Source: Bradyrhizobium mercantei (GTDB lineage: Bacteria > Pseudomonadota > Alphaproteobacteria > Rhizobiales > Xanthobacteraceae). Taken from it: 64,000 nt of DNA. Under the pieces are notes generated by a model, which made no database searches, had not been told where the DNA came from, and saw only the letters and a list, made by a program, of their open reading frames with translations. The position numbers were made by a program, and so were the translations under genes. Within the stretch, counting starts at the first letter, position 1, and each line of letters begins with the position of its first letter. The DNA lies in the NCBI RefSeq assembly GCF_001982635.1, contig NZ_MKFI01000004.1, forward strand, positions 923,609-987,608, read 5' to 3'. Below, piece by piece: positions 8,257 through 18,850 of this stretch.

Positions 8257-9408
8257 TCAGTTGCAGGCGGGCTTGGCCTTGTTGCAGGCGTCGGTCAGTT
8301 CCGGCGGCGGCTCCTTCTTGAACACCGTCTTGTAGGATTCCAGCACGTTGGACTGCGTCACCGGCAACGACTGCACACCGACCCAGGCCGGCGTTTCCTT
8401 GCCGAGCAGCGCGTTCATCATGGCCATCGCCTCCGCGACGCCCTGATCATAGGGACGCTGCGACCCGGTCGCCTTCAGCGGTCCGCCCTTGGCGATCTCG
8501 ATCGCCGATTGCAGGCCGAGATCGACGGTCGTAACGGGAACATCGATGCCCTGCGCGCGCATCGAGCTCAGCGTATCCAGCGCCGGCTGATCCCAGACGG
8601 CGAACACGCCCTTGACGTCGGGATTGCCGGTGAGGAAGTCGCCCGCGATCTGCGACACCTTCGGCGGATCGGTGAAGTCGACCTGCTTCATCTTGATGTC
8701 CGGCCGGTTCTTCTGCATCCACTCGCGAACGCCCTTGGTGCGCTCGTTGGTGCTGAAATAGTCGACGCCGAAATTGACGAGGCCGATGGTGGCGCCCTGC
8801 GCCATGCAGGACGCCAGGATCTGCGCCGCGATCTGCCCGTTACCCAGATTGTCCGCCGAAATCATCGAGGCATATTCCTCGGGATGCTTGAGGCCGGTCG
8901 GAATGCTGTCCATCAGCACCAGCTTGATACCGGCCTTGGCGACCTTCTTGTAGGTCGGCGCGGTCGCGGTGAAATCGACCGGGATCGAGATGATGCCATC
9001 CGGATGCTGCTGGATGGTGTTCTCGATATCGGCGATCTGCTTGTCGACCTGATATTCGGCGGACGCGACGCCGGTCACCGTCACACCATACTTCTTCAGC
9101 GTGTCGGTGATGCCCTGGATCTGCAGTTGCGCCCAGTCGAGGTTGACGGTCTGCATCGAGATGCCGACCTTGAAATGCTTCTCCTTGACCTTGGCGGCGT
9201 CGGCGTCCGACAGCGCCAGCACCTCGGGCGAGGCGGCCTTCTCGCCGTGGGGCCCCTGACCGACGATCGATTTCGGTCCAAGCGTCGCGAGGTCGACGCC
9301 CTTGACGCAGGTCGCGGGCACTTCGGCGCGGGCCGAGGGGACGATCGAAATGGCCGTCGCCGCGATCAGTGCGGTCAGCGGCAGGGTTTGTCGCAAGATT
9401 GGCTTCAT
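8257..9408 (-). CDS. Sugar ABC transporter substrate-binding protein (periplasmic binding protein type 1)
   Basis: A 383-residue exported protein: signal peptide with SARAE cleavage region near residue 28, then a RbsB/XylF-like bilobal fold (VGISMQTVNLDWAQLQIQGI; QIADIENTIQQHPDGIISIPVD; GVFAVWDQPALDTLSSMRAQG). It captures a sugar or nucleoside in the periplasm. It is the third gene of an ATPase-permease-binding protein operon, 103 bp after the permease. DeoR-like sites at the operon head suggest a deoxyribose- or deoxynucleoside-related ligand (inference). Confidence 0.9.
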   Translation of the reverse strand: MKPILRQTLPLTALIAATAISIVPSARAEVPATCVKGVDLATLGPKSIVGQGPHGEKAASPEVLALSDADAAKVKEKHFKVGISMQTVNLDWAQLQIQGITDTLKKYGVTVTGVASAEYQVDKQIADIENTIQQHPDGIISIPVDFTATAPTYKKVAKAGIKLVLMDSIPTGLKHPEEYASMISADNLGNGQIAAQILASCMAQGATIGLVNFGVDYFSTNERTKGVREWMQKNRPDIKMKQVDFTDPPKVSQIAGDFLTGNPDVKGVFAVWDQPALDTLSSMRAQGIDVPVTTVDLGLQSAIEIAKGGPLKATGSQRPYDQGVAEAMAMMNALLGKETPAWVGVQSLPVTQSNVLESYKTVFKKEPPPELTDACNKAKPACN

Positions 9409-9511
9409 TGTTTCCTCCCGTGTTGGTCGCCGATTGACCGGAGGCCGGCGACCTTGCCCCTACTGCCGCAGCGCAGGGGCCTTGCGGTCCCGGCGCCACA
9501 TCTGATCCCGA

Positions 9512-10504
9512 CTAGCGTTTCGTGAAAGCGACCGCGGCCACGATGATCGCTCCCTTGATGACGAGCTGCAGCGGCGAGCTGACGCCGAGCAGCACGAGGC
9601 CGTTGTTGAGTGTGCCGATGATCAGGCTGCCGAACAGCGTTCCCAGGATGTAGCCGCGGCCGCCGAACAGGCTGCAACCACCGAGGATCACGGCGGCGAT
9701 GACGTCGAGCTCCATGCCCTGCACGACGTCGGGCCGCGCGGCATGCGAGCGCGCGGACAGCACCAGCGCCGCAAGACCGGCCAGCGCGCCGGTCAGCACA
9801 AAGGCCGCGGTCGTCACCCATTTGGTGTTGATGCCGGAATAGAGCGCCGCGGTCGGATTGCCGCCGACCGCATAGATGCGGCGGCCGAACACGTTGTAAT
9901 GCAGCAGCAGGATGCCGACGATCATCGCCACCAGCGTCCAGGCGATCGGAACGGGTATCCCTAAAAACGAGCCTTCGCCGAAGATCGCGAAATAGGTCTC
10001 GTTGGTGATGATGACAGGCTTGGTGTTGGTCACCATCATCGCCAGCCCCCGCGCCATGCTCAACGAGCCCAGCGTGACCAGGAAGGACGGGATCGAGAGC
10101 TGCGTGGTCAGGATGCCGTTGAGCAGCCCGACCAGCGCGCCGGTGCCGAGCCCTGCGATGGCACCGACGATCCAGCTGTTGTTGATCTGGCTCATGGCGA
10201 GCGCAGCCGCCATGCCCGACAGCGCCAGTGTCGATGCGACCGACAGATCGATCTGGCGCGCGATGATCACGAAGGTCATGCCGACCGCGATGATCGACAC
10301 CAGCGTGGTCTGGCGTCCGATGTTCAGGAAATTGTCGACCGACAGGAACCAGGGCGAGGACAGGCTGAACACGACCAGCAGCACCACGAAGGCGATGTAC
10401 AGCATGTAGGGCCGCTCGCCCCGCAGCAGATTCTGCAGCAGCTTGCGGCGCCGATCGGATCGGGTCGACGCGGCGACGACGTTGGGCGCGGTCAGTTCGG
10501 TCAT
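9512..10504 (-). CDS. Sugar ABC transporter permease, RbsC type
   Basis: A 330-residue polytopic membrane protein of the BPD_transp_2 family (about 8-10 hydrophobic segments) with the family signature GGCSLFGGRGYILGTLFGSLIIGTL (split near residues 275-300) and AARQIDLSVAS-like substrate-channel region near 90. It homodimerises and pairs with the tandem ATPase encoded immediately upstream, whose stop overlaps its ATG by 4 bp. Confidence 0.92.
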   Translation of the reverse strand: MTELTAPNVVAASTRSDRRRKLLQNLLRGERPYMLYIAFVVLLVVFSLSSPWFLSVDNFLNIGRQTTLVSIIAVGMTFVIIARQIDLSVASTLALSGMAAALAMSQINNSWIVGAIAGLGTGALVGLLNGILTTQLSIPSFLVTLGSLSMARGLAMMVTNTKPVIITNETYFAIFGEGSFLGIPVPIAWTLVAMIVGILLLHYNVFGRRIYAVGGNPTAALYSGINTKWVTTAAFVLTGALAGLAALVLSARSHAARPDVVQGMELDVIAAVILGGCSLFGGRGYILGTLFGSLIIGTLNNGLVLLGVSSPLQLVIKGAIIVAAVAFTKR

Positions 10505-12081
10505 GCGGGCAGCTCTTGCAATACGCCTTGTTCGGAAGCCTGGTAGATCTGAAGGAGATGATGCAGCTCTTCGGCATCATCGATCTCGCCGCGCTTCAGC
10601 GTCCGCGCCACGCGGCCATCGACGATCACGGAGATGCGGTCGCAGAGCTCGATCAGTTCGACGAGATCCGACGAGACGACCAGGACGCCGCTGCCGTCGC
10701 GCGCGGCATTCCTGATGACACCGTAGATCTCCTCGCGCGCGCCGACGTCGACGCCGACCGTCGGCTCGTCGAGCAGCAGCACGCGCGGCCGCGGATCATT
10801 CCATTTTCCGAACACGACCTTCTGCTGGTTACCGCCGGACAACGTCCTGACCAGGCTCGAGGCGCCCTGCGCCTTCACCGAAAGCCGCGCGACCGCGGTT
10901 TCCGCGCGCCTCGTGGCGGCGCCTTGCTGCATGAAGCCCCAGCGCGAGAAATGCGGAATCCGCGGCAAGGTGATGTTGCGCTCGATCGAATGATCCAACA
11001 CCAGGCCCTGCACGTGACGATCTTCCGGTACCAGCGCAACGCCCTGATCGATCGCATCGGCAGCGCCCTTCGGCAGCCAGCGCCGGCCCTCGATCGCGAG
11101 TGTGCCACTCTCGACCGAACGCAGTCCGAAGATCGTCTCGAGAATTTCGGTCCGGCCGCTGCCGATCAATCCGGCAAGGCCGTGGATCTCGCCCTTCATC
11201 ACGGACAGATCGACGGCCGATAGCCGGTCGTTGGACACACCGGACAGCGACAGCACCGGCGACGGATCGATCGTGCGCGTTGCCGCTGGTTCAGTGCGCG
11301 ACGCAGCCGGCGCCAATCGATCGGTGCCGATGATGGCGTTCACCAGCCGCTTCATGTCGGTCTCGGCGGTCACGAACGTGCCGGCGTTGGCGCCGTCGCG
11401 AAGCACCGTGACGCGCTGCGAGATCTCGAACACCTCGTTGAGCCGATGCGTCACGTAGATCACGCCGACGCCGCGGCGCGTCGCCTTGCCGATTGCGTCG
11501 AACAGGATGCGGACTTCATCCGAGGTCAGCGAGGAGGTCGGCTCATCGAGGATCAACAGCCGCACCTCGCCCATCAACGCCTTGGCGATCTCGGTCATCT
11601 GGCGATAGGCGAACGGCAGCGAGCCGACCGTCGCTTTGGTGTCCAGGGGAATGCCGAGCTCGCCCAGGAACGCTTCGGCCCTGGCCATCAGTTCGCGCTT
11701 CCTGACAAAGCCGAACCGCGCGCGCGGCTCGCGGCCGAGCAGCAGATTGTCGGCGACGCTCAGCGATTCGACGAGACTGAGGTCTTGATAGACGACGGCG
11801 ATCCCCGCCTCGCGCGACCGTGCCGGACTGTCGAACGCCGCCGGTTTGCCGGCGATTTCGATCGTGCCGCTGTCGGGCGCATGAACACCGCTGAGGATCT
11901 TGATCAGCGTGGATTTTCCGGCGCCGTTCTCGCCCAGCAGCGCGTGCACCTCGCCGGCCCGGACCTCGAGGTTGACGTCGCGCAAGGCCCGCACGCCGCC
12001 AAAGCGCTTGTTGATGCCACCGACCATCAAAAGCGACGTCGACGGCCGAGGCTCTGCCGCGATCGAACCGGACAATTCCAA
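10501..12081 (-). CDS. Sugar ABC transporter ATP-binding protein, RbsA/MglA type
   Basis: A 526-residue protein with two ABC domains. The first is canonical: GENGAGKST Walker A (near 52), LILDEPTSSLT Walker B. The second has the degenerate GLIGSGRTE P-loop usual in the family, LSGGNQQKVVFGKW and LLLDEPTVGVDVGAREEIY. It energises the RbsC-type permease. The start is a TTG 5 bp after a strong GGGAGGAAGG site, as no ATG is available. It is first in its operon; DeoR-like palindromes lie 50-86 bp upstream. Confidence 0.92.
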   Translation of the reverse strand: MELSGSIAAEPRPSTSLLMVGGINKRFGGVRALRDVNLEVRAGEVHALLGENGAGKSTLIKILSGVHAPDSGTIEIAGKPAAFDSPARSREAGIAVVYQDLSLVESLSVADNLLLGREPRARFGFVRKRELMARAEAFLGELGIPLDTKATVGSLPFAYRQMTEIAKALMGEVRLLILDEPTSSLTSDEVRILFDAIGKATRRGVGVIYVTHRLNEVFEISQRVTVLRDGANAGTFVTAETDMKRLVNAIIGTDRLAPAASRTEPAATRTIDPSPVLSLSGVSNDRLSAVDLSVMKGEIHGLAGLIGSGRTEILETIFGLRSVESGTLAIEGRRWLPKGAADAIDQGVALVPEDRHVQGLVLDHSIERNITLPRIPHFSRWGFMQQGAATRRAETAVARLSVKAQGASSLVRTLSGGNQQKVVFGKWNDPRPRVLLLDEPTVGVDVGAREEIYGVIRNAARDGSGVLVVSSDLVELIELCDRISVIVDGRVARTLKRGEIDDAEELHHLLQIYQASEQGVLQELPA

Positions 12082-12130
12082 ACCTTCCTCCCGTCACCCG
12101 CGCGAGCGCGCTGGTACGATGATGACATGT

Positions 12131-12167
12131 TGTTATTTTTGCAACTTATTGTGTTATAATTCTATCA
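12131..12167. promoter_or_regulatory. Pair of DeoR-type operators before the sugar ABC operon
   Basis: TGTTATAATTCTATCA (12152-12167) matches 14 of 16 positions of the E. coli DeoR operator. A second, weaker site TGTTATTTTTGCAACT (12131-12146) keeps TGTTA and the CAAC half. Their centres are 21 bp apart, two helical turns, suggesting binding to the same DNA face. The strip is strikingly AT-rich beside GC-rich genes and overlaps the expected promoter of the leftward ABC operon; the PQQ dehydrogenase gene is divergent from it. Confidence 0.6.
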
Positions 12168-12343
12168 CATCGGGCGACCTGTCAATGGGAGATCGCGCCG
12201 CCGGGCGTTCGAATTGGGAGCGGCCCCGACCAGATCCTGCGCCACCGACAGACGCCGCCGGCCTCCGCCAGGCAGGACGACTGCCGTTCCGGTTGTGCTA
12301 CGCTGCGATCGCTCTTTCATCAGAAGCAACGCCGGTGACCCAG

Positions 12344-14176
12344 ATGAAACTGAGTGCTGCGATAGCCGTCGCCCTGATCTGGTCTTGCCTGCCTGCAACG
12401 GCGCAGCGAGTCGGTGACACTCTCTACGCGCAGCGTTGCGCGCAGTGTCATGACGGCAGCAACGCGAATGTTCGTGCGCCGAGCCGAAGCGCGCTGCAAT
12501 CGAGGTCGTTCGATGAGGTTCTGGGCGCGATCACCACGGGCCCGATGGCATCATTCGCGCAAGGGCTGAGCAATGACGAGCGCGCCGCGATCGCCTCGCT
12601 CGTCACCGGCAAGGCCGCGTCGCCTGCGGCGGCCGCGAGTGTCGGCCAATGCGCGCAGGGCGAGACCGGCTTTCCGCAGCCGATCGATGGACCGCGCTGG
12701 AACGGCTGGGGCGCCGACATCAACAACAGCCGGTTTCAGCCGGCAGCGATGGCCGGCCTGACACCAGACCGGGTCTCCCGGCTGCGCCTGAAATGGGCAT
12801 TCGGATTTGAAGACACGTCCAGCGCCAATGCGCAGCCGAGTGTGGTCGGCGGCTTGCTGTTCGTCGGCGGCGGCGACCGCAAGGTCCATGCCCTCGACGC
12901 CAAAAGCGGGTGCACGCGCTGGACGTTTCCGACCGAGGCGCCAGTGCGGACGGCGATCAGTTTTGCACCGCTGGATAACAACCAGTTCGCGATCTTCTTC
13001 GGCGATGTGCGCGCCAACGTCTACGCCGTCAACGCGACGACCGGCGCGCTGATCTGGAAGAGCAAGGTCGACGATCATGTGGCCGCGCGGATTACCGGTG
13101 CACCGGTCTTCCATTCCGGCGTCGTCTATGTCGGCGTGTCCTCGATCGAGGAGGCGATCGGGTCGCGTCCCACCTACCAATGCTGCACGTTTCGCGGCAG
13201 CGTCGTTGCGCTGAAGGCCGAGAGCGGCGCGCAGATCTGGAAGACCTACACGATCCCCGAAGCGCCGCATCCGACACGGACGAACGCCATCGGGACCCAG
13301 CTGTTCGGTCCGGCCGGCGCGTCGGTCTGGTCCGCGCCGACGATCGACGTGCAGCGCCAGGCGCTCTATGTCGCGACCTCGAACAGCTATGCCGATCCGG
13401 CGACCGACACCAGCGATGCCATCCTCGCGTTCGATCTCGCGACCGGCCGGATGCTTTGGCATCAGCAGGCCACGCCCAAGGACAGCTTCGTCGTTGCGTG
13501 CTTCATGACCGATCAGAGCAATTGTCCGCAAGACCGCGGGCCCGACCATGACTTCGGACAATCGCCCATCCTGGTGAGCTTGCGGAGCGGACAACGCATG
13601 CTGGTCATCGGCCAGAAATCCGGCGTGGTCCACGCGCTCGATCCCGACCATGAGGGCAAGATCCTGTGGCAGACGCGGATCGGCCAGGGTGGACCGCTGG
13701 GCGGCACCGAGTGGGGCTCCGCCGCGGACCAGGATCGAATCTATGTCGCCAACTCGGACGTCCGGTTCCTTCGCGACGGCACGCGGCGTCTGAATTCAAG
13801 CGAAGGCGGCGGCCTGTTCGGCCTCGATCTTGCGACCGGCAAAGTCGCGATGCAGGTGGCGCCGGTTGCCTGCGGCGACCGTCCCCAGTGCAGTCCCGCG
13901 CTGTCCGCAGCGATCACCGCCATTCCAGGCGTCGTCTTCTCGGGCGGCGTCAGCGGCTTCCTGCGCGCTTACGCAACCGATGATGCAAAGCTGCTGTGGG
14001 AGATCGACACCGCGCGCGACTACACCACGGTGAACGGCGTTGCGGCCCATGGCGGTGCCATGGACGGACCGGGCCCGATCGTCGTCGACGGCATGCTGTA
14101 CGTCAATTCGGGCTACGCGCAATGGAGCGGATTGCCCGGCAACGTCCTGCTGGCCTTCGAGGTCGGCAACCCCTGA
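12344..14176 (+). CDS. Haem c/PQQ-dependent dehydrogenase, polyvinyl-alcohol-dehydrogenase-like
   Basis: A 610-residue exported quinohaemoprotein. A signal peptide (ending ATA-QR near 20) is followed by a cytochrome c domain with CAQCH at 32-36, then an eight-bladed PQQ beta-propeller (WNGWGADINNSRF; repeated DLATG/WQT blades). A vicinal Cys pair in TYQCCTF resembles the disulfide ring found in quinoprotein alcohol dehydrogenases. The ATG at 12344 is preferred because it starts the signal peptide. Periplasmic alcohol or sugar oxidation is likely; the substrate is unknown. It is divergent from the DeoR-type operators but 180 bp away. Confidence 0.82.
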   Translation: MKLSAAIAVALIWSCLPATAQRVGDTLYAQRCAQCHDGSNANVRAPSRSALQSRSFDEVLGAITTGPMASFAQGLSNDERAAIASLVTGKAASPAAAASVGQCAQGETGFPQPIDGPRWNGWGADINNSRFQPAAMAGLTPDRVSRLRLKWAFGFEDTSSANAQPSVVGGLLFVGGGDRKVHALDAKSGCTRWTFPTEAPVRTAISFAPLDNNQFAIFFGDVRANVYAVNATTGALIWKSKVDDHVAARITGAPVFHSGVVYVGVSSIEEAIGSRPTYQCCTFRGSVVALKAESGAQIWKTYTIPEAPHPTRTNAIGTQLFGPAGASVWSAPTIDVQRQALYVATSNSYADPATDTSDAILAFDLATGRMLWHQQATPKDSFVVACFMTDQSNCPQDRGPDHDFGQSPILVSLRSGQRMLVIGQKSGVVHALDPDHEGKILWQTRIGQGGPLGGTEWGSAADQDRIYVANSDVRFLRDGTRRLNSSEGGGLFGLDLATGKVAMQVAPVACGDRPQCSPALSAAITAIPGVVFSGGVSGFLRAYATDDAKLLWEIDTARDYTTVNGVAAHGGAMDGPGPIVVDGMLYVNSGYAQWSGLPGNVLLAFEVGNP

Positions 14177-14465
14177 CCAACACAAATTCGGCATTTGCGC
14201 CGCAAGCTGAGCACTACTCGCCGAGGGCTATTCGTGCTTTGATGCCGGGCAGGATCAGCTGAGAGGTCCGAAGGGAGGCCGTGTGGTGCTTGACGACGTG
14301 CTAGGCAACATCACGTCAGGGCCGTTTCCCGCGCGCTCCAATCGTCCCGACTCGCCGATACCGGGAACAGGCGGCCCGAAATCGCCCGGCATGGCTGCCG
14401 CGCTTCAAATCGATGCGCATCTCGTTGCGCACAAAAAACACAGAAACTATAAGTGCTTGGATAAA

Positions 14466-14542
14466 TGGTCGGAGTGGCAGGATTCGAACCTGCGACCCCT
14501 GCGTCCCGAACGCAGTGCTCTACCGGGCTGAGCCACACTCCG
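14466..14542 (-). tRNA. tRNA-Pro (anticodon CGG)
   Basis: A complete 77-nt cloverleaf on the minus strand: acceptor arms CGGAGTG/CACTCCG, D arm GCTC/GAGC, anticodon stem CTGCG/CGCAG with loop TTCGGGA (anticodon CGG, reads CCG), T arm GCAGG-TTCGAAT-CCTGC, discriminator A and an encoded CCA end. No integrase or duplicated 3' end is seen nearby, so there is no sign of use as an attachment site. Confidence 0.97.
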
Positions 14543-14603
14543 ACTGAGAGCCGGGCTTATAGCGTCGGGTTTCGGGGACCGCAAGGGACCACAAGGCACC
14601 CAA

Positions 14604-15608
14604 TTGAGGAATCTAGTCACAGTGGATACAGGCCTGAAAACGCACGTTCTGCCCGCGGGCGCCGCCGCCACGGCAACCGCCGCCGGGGTTTTGGCCGAGG
14701 GCGGCCTGGTGGCGTTTCCGACCGAGACGGTTTATGGCCTCGGCGCCGACGCCGGCAATGCGGCCGCGATTGCCAGCCTGTACCAAGCCAAGGGCCGGCC
14801 GGCCTTCAATCCGCTGATCGCCCACGTCGCCGATCTCGGCGCCGCCCGCCGCATTGCCCTGTTCGACGGCCAGGCCTTGCGCCTTGCAGAAGCGTTCTGG
14901 CCCGGCCCGCTGACCCTGGTGCTGCCGAAGGCGCTGTCCTGCCCGGTCGCGGAACTCGCGACCGCCGGGCTCGACACCGTCGCGATCCGGATCCCGGCCC
15001 ACAAGGTGGCGCGCGACATCATCAGGGCCTTCGGCGGTGCCGTGGTAGCGCCGTCGGCCAATCTCTCCGGCCATGTCTCGCCCACCACCGCCGAGCATGT
15101 GAACGGCGACCTCGCGGGCCGCATCGACCTGATCGTCGACGGCGGGCCGGTCGAGGTCGGCGTCGAATCAACCATCGTCGGCTGCTTCTCCGATCCGGTG
15201 CTGCTGCGGCCGGGCGGGCTGACGCGCGCCGAGATCGAGCGCGTGCTCGGCCATCCCTTGCAGTCACCGCCGCAGGACGCGGAAACCGACGCTCAGCCGG
15301 TCGCCCCCGGCATGCTCGCCTCGCATTACGCGCCGCGGACCCCGGTCCGACTCAATGCCAGCGACGTCCATGTCGGCGAGGCCCTGCTGGCATTCGGGCC
15401 GGCCAAGGTCGCAAGGCGCGAATGTGCCCTGGTGGTGATGAACCTGTCCGAGCGCGGCGATCTCGCCGAGGCCGCCGCCAATCTGTTCGGCTACCTTCGC
15501 ACGCTCGACAAGAGAAACGCGGATGCTATCGCGGTGATGCCCATTCCCGAGGACGGGTTGGGCGAAGCCATCAATGACCGGCTGCGCCGCGCAGCGGTCG
15601 GGCGATAA
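14604..15608 (+). CDS. L-threonylcarbamoyladenylate synthase (Sua5/YrdC/YciO family)
   Basis: A 334-residue protein making threonylcarbamoyl-AMP for the t6A37 modification of ANN-reading tRNAs. The YrdC domain (about 15-215) shows the KxR-like nucleotide pocket, FPTETVYGLGADA, KGRPAFNPL, WPGPLT and PSANLSG; the additional C-terminal Sua5 domain begins after PVAPGMLASHYAPRTPVRL. The long form is Sua5 rather than short TsaC. The start is uncertain: TTG at 14604 or GTG at 14622. It follows the tRNA-Pro gene on the opposite strand. Confidence 0.93.
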   Translation: MRNLVTVDTGLKTHVLPAGAAATATAAGVLAEGGLVAFPTETVYGLGADAGNAAAIASLYQAKGRPAFNPLIAHVADLGAARRIALFDGQALRLAEAFWPGPLTLVLPKALSCPVAELATAGLDTVAIRIPAHKVARDIIRAFGGAVVAPSANLSGHVSPTTAEHVNGDLAGRIDLIVDGGPVEVGVESTIVGCFSDPVLLRPGGLTRAEIERVLGHPLQSPPQDAETDAQPVAPGMLASHYAPRTPVRLNASDVHVGEALLAFGPAKVARRECALVVMNLSERGDLAEAAANLFGYLRTLDKRNADAIAVMPIPEDGLGEAINDRLRRAAVGR

Positions 15609-15611
15609 CGT

Positions 15612-15684
15612 GCATGACCCGGAAGGATGGAAACCGGTTTTCCCTCGCGACAAACGCGACGCGTTTGCGCGGAGGTCATGCGTA
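15612..15684. repeat. Intergenic repeat, family A copy 1 (diverged)
   Basis: GCATGACCCGGAAGG ... GGTTTTCCCTCGCGACAAACG ... GGTCATGC: an imperfect palindrome of the family whose outer ends read ATGATCCGGAAAAGTGCG and ATCATGC. It fills the gap between the Sua5-type gene and the FAD oxidoreductase gene. Confidence 0.75.
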
Positions 15685-15721
15685 GACTAAGAACCCCGGC
15701 TGAGTGAAAGACCAAGAAAAA

Positions 15722-17145
<1,424 letters not shown>

Positions 17146-17149
<4 letters not shown>

Positions 17150-17607
17150 CCGTGCAGGCGACAATGCCCTCCCCGTCCCTCGCCATTGCAGAGATCACCG
17201 ATACCGACGTCGCCGATGTGGTCGCGCTGTGGCAGGCCTGCGGCCTGACGCGGCCGTGGAACGATCCCGCCGCGGATATTGCGCTGGCGCGGCGCGGACC
17301 GAGCTCGGCCGTGCTGGTCGGCCGCAGCTCGGACACGATCGTCGCGACCGCGATGGTCGGCCATGATGGCCATCGCGGCTGGGTCTATTACGTCGCGGTC
17401 GATCCCAACAGGCAGGGCAAGGGACTTGGCCGCATCATGATGAGCGCGGTCGAGGACTGGTTACGCGCCGCCGGCGTGCCGAAGCTGCAATTGCTGGTGC
17501 GGCGGGAGAACGCCAAGGCCGGCGCCTTCTACCAATCGCTCGGCTATGAGGAGTCGACCTCGGTGATGCTGGCCAAATGGCTCGACGGTCGCGAAGCGAC
17601 ATCGTGA
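17146..17607 (+). CDS. GNAT-family acetyltransferase, YpeA-like
   Basis: About 150 residues forming one GNAT domain: WQACGLTRPWNDP near the N-terminus, GYDGHRG-like VGHDGHRGWVYYVAVDP, acetyl-CoA loop RQGKGLGRIMM, and C-terminal AGAFYQSLGYEE. The WERC-LLRPWNDP and DGHRG blocks are those of YpeA. Substrate unknown. The listed GTG start overlaps the upstream stop (translational coupling); GTG 17152 and ATG 17164 are alternatives. Confidence 0.85.
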
Positions 17608-17626
17608 GAGGGTTGAGGATTTACGC

Positions 17627-18208
17627 ATGAGCATCGCCGACCGCGTCCGCGTCAAGGACGTCGAGCTGCTTTCGAAGCGACGCTACGAGCTGAAGAGCGC
17701 GACCTTCGACTACCGCCGCAGCAACGGCGAGTGGCAGACCCAGGTGCGCGAGGTCTACGACCGCGGCAACGGCGCGGTGCTGCTGCCTTACAATCTGAAG
17801 GCCCGCACGGTGGTGCTGGTGCGCCAGTTCCGCTACCCGGCTTTCGCCAACGGCTATGACGATCTCCTGATCGAGGCCGCCGCCGGCATGCTCGACGACG
17901 CCGCGCCGGAAGCGCGCATCCGGGCCGAGGCCGAGGAAGAGATCGGTTATCGCCTCGAACACGTGCGAAAGGTGTTCGAAGCCTTCATGACACCCGGCGC
18001 GGTGACCGAGAAGCTGCATTTCTTCGTTGCCGAATACGACGCCGCGATGCGGATCGGCGACGGCGGCGGGCTCGCCGACGAGGGCGAGGATATCGAGGTG
18101 CTGGAGCTCTCGCTTGACGACGCGCTCGCCATGATCAGCGACGGCCGCATCGTCGACGCCAAGACCATCATGCTGCTGCAATACGCAGCGCTGCATCTGT
18201 TCAGGTAG
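17627..18208 (+). CDS. Nudix hydrolase, NudK-like
   Basis: A 193-residue Nudix protein. The Nudix box is at about 86-108 (GMLDD...ARIRAEAEEEIGY), preceded by VVLVRQFRYPAF and followed by MTPGAVTEKLHFFVAEY, the arrangement of ADP-ribose/GDP-mannose pyrophosphatases of the NudK group. It hydrolyses a nucleotide-sugar diphosphate bond using divalent metal. It begins 19 bp after the GNAT gene on the same strand, probably co-transcribed. Confidence 0.87.
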   Translation: MSIADRVRVKDVELLSKRRYELKSATFDYRRSNGEWQTQVREVYDRGNGAVLLPYNLKARTVVLVRQFRYPAFANGYDDLLIEAAAGMLDDAAPEARIRAEAEEEIGYRLEHVRKVFEAFMTPGAVTEKLHFFVAEYDAAMRIGDGGGLADEGEDIEVLELSLDDALAMISDGRIVDAKTIMLLQYAALHLFR

Positions 18209-18353
18209 GTACCGCCGCGTTCCGGCGGGGACGCGCTGCCAAAATATCGAAAACAACCCCATGCAAAGGAGCCGGCGGCGGCCGGCGCTCGACTTGACAC
18301 GTCGGGCAACTCACGGGTACATTTCTAATATTCAGAAATTCCGCCACCCCTGG

Positions 18354-18400
18354 CCCGTCATCCCCGCGCAACGGCAAAGCCGTTGCGCGGGATGACGGGG
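18354..18400. repeat. Intergenic palindrome, family F copy 1
   Basis: CCCGTCATCCCCGCGCAACG and its inverted partner around a short GCAAAG loop; a strong hairpin. Related sequence with a long insertion is at 48732-48870. It lies between convergent genes and could act as a terminator, though it lacks a U-tract. Confidence 0.75.
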
Positions 18401-18409
18401 AAGGATGCG

Positions 18410-18850
18410 CTACCGCATCGTGATCGCAAGGCCGCTCAGGTCGGCGTTGGCCATCAGGCCGACCTGGTGGCCGGTCAACTCCAGCACTGCGCCCTTCTGA
18501 TTGGTCAGCACGATCGCACGCGCGCCGCGGCCGACGGCAAGTCCTGCACCCGCGGCGCCGTAGACGCCGGCAACGTCGGACGGGCGATTGATGTTGCTGA
18601 CGCGGCCGCGCAGCACGGTCTTGGAGCCACCGAACACCAGGCCGTAGTCGAGACCGCCGGTGGACAGCCGATAGGAGCGGCCGCGGAAGGTCAGGACGCC
18701 ACTGCCGCCGGAGCCGCCGATGATCCATCCGGCCTTGTAGATCGTGAGCGTCACGAAGCCGCTGTCGGCACGCGCCGCGGAAGAGAAAGCCAGTCCCATG
18801 AATGCCGTCAGCGCGACCAGCGCGGCGCGAAGCGTTGATGAAAGTTTCAT
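18410..18850 (-). CDS. Exported protein of unknown function (glycine-rich, DUF1134/EipA-like)
   Basis: 146 residues: signal peptide (SSTLRAALVALTAFMGLAFS, cleavage after ARA near 28), then a compact Gly/Val-rich beta domain. GGLDYGLVFGGSKTVLRGRV and GVYGAAGAGLAVGRGARAIV recall the three-dimensional plan of the DUF1134 envelope proteins (a ligand-free resemblance, not a firm match). The ATG at 18850 has a GGGGAG site; an in-frame ATG 15 bp upstream contains that site within the coding part and is less likely. Confidence 0.7.
   Translation of the reverse strand: MKLSSTLRAALVALTAFMGLAFSSAARADSGFVTLTIYKAGWIIGGSGGSGVLTFRGRSYRLSTGGLDYGLVFGGSKTVLRGRVSNINRPSDVAGVYGAAGAGLAVGRGARAIVLTNQKGAVLELTGHQVGLMANADLSGLAITMR

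Noticed and set aside
14466..14542. tRNA-Pro as attachment site of an integrated element
   Set aside because: No integrase gene, no duplicated tRNA 3' end and no change in gene character on either side.
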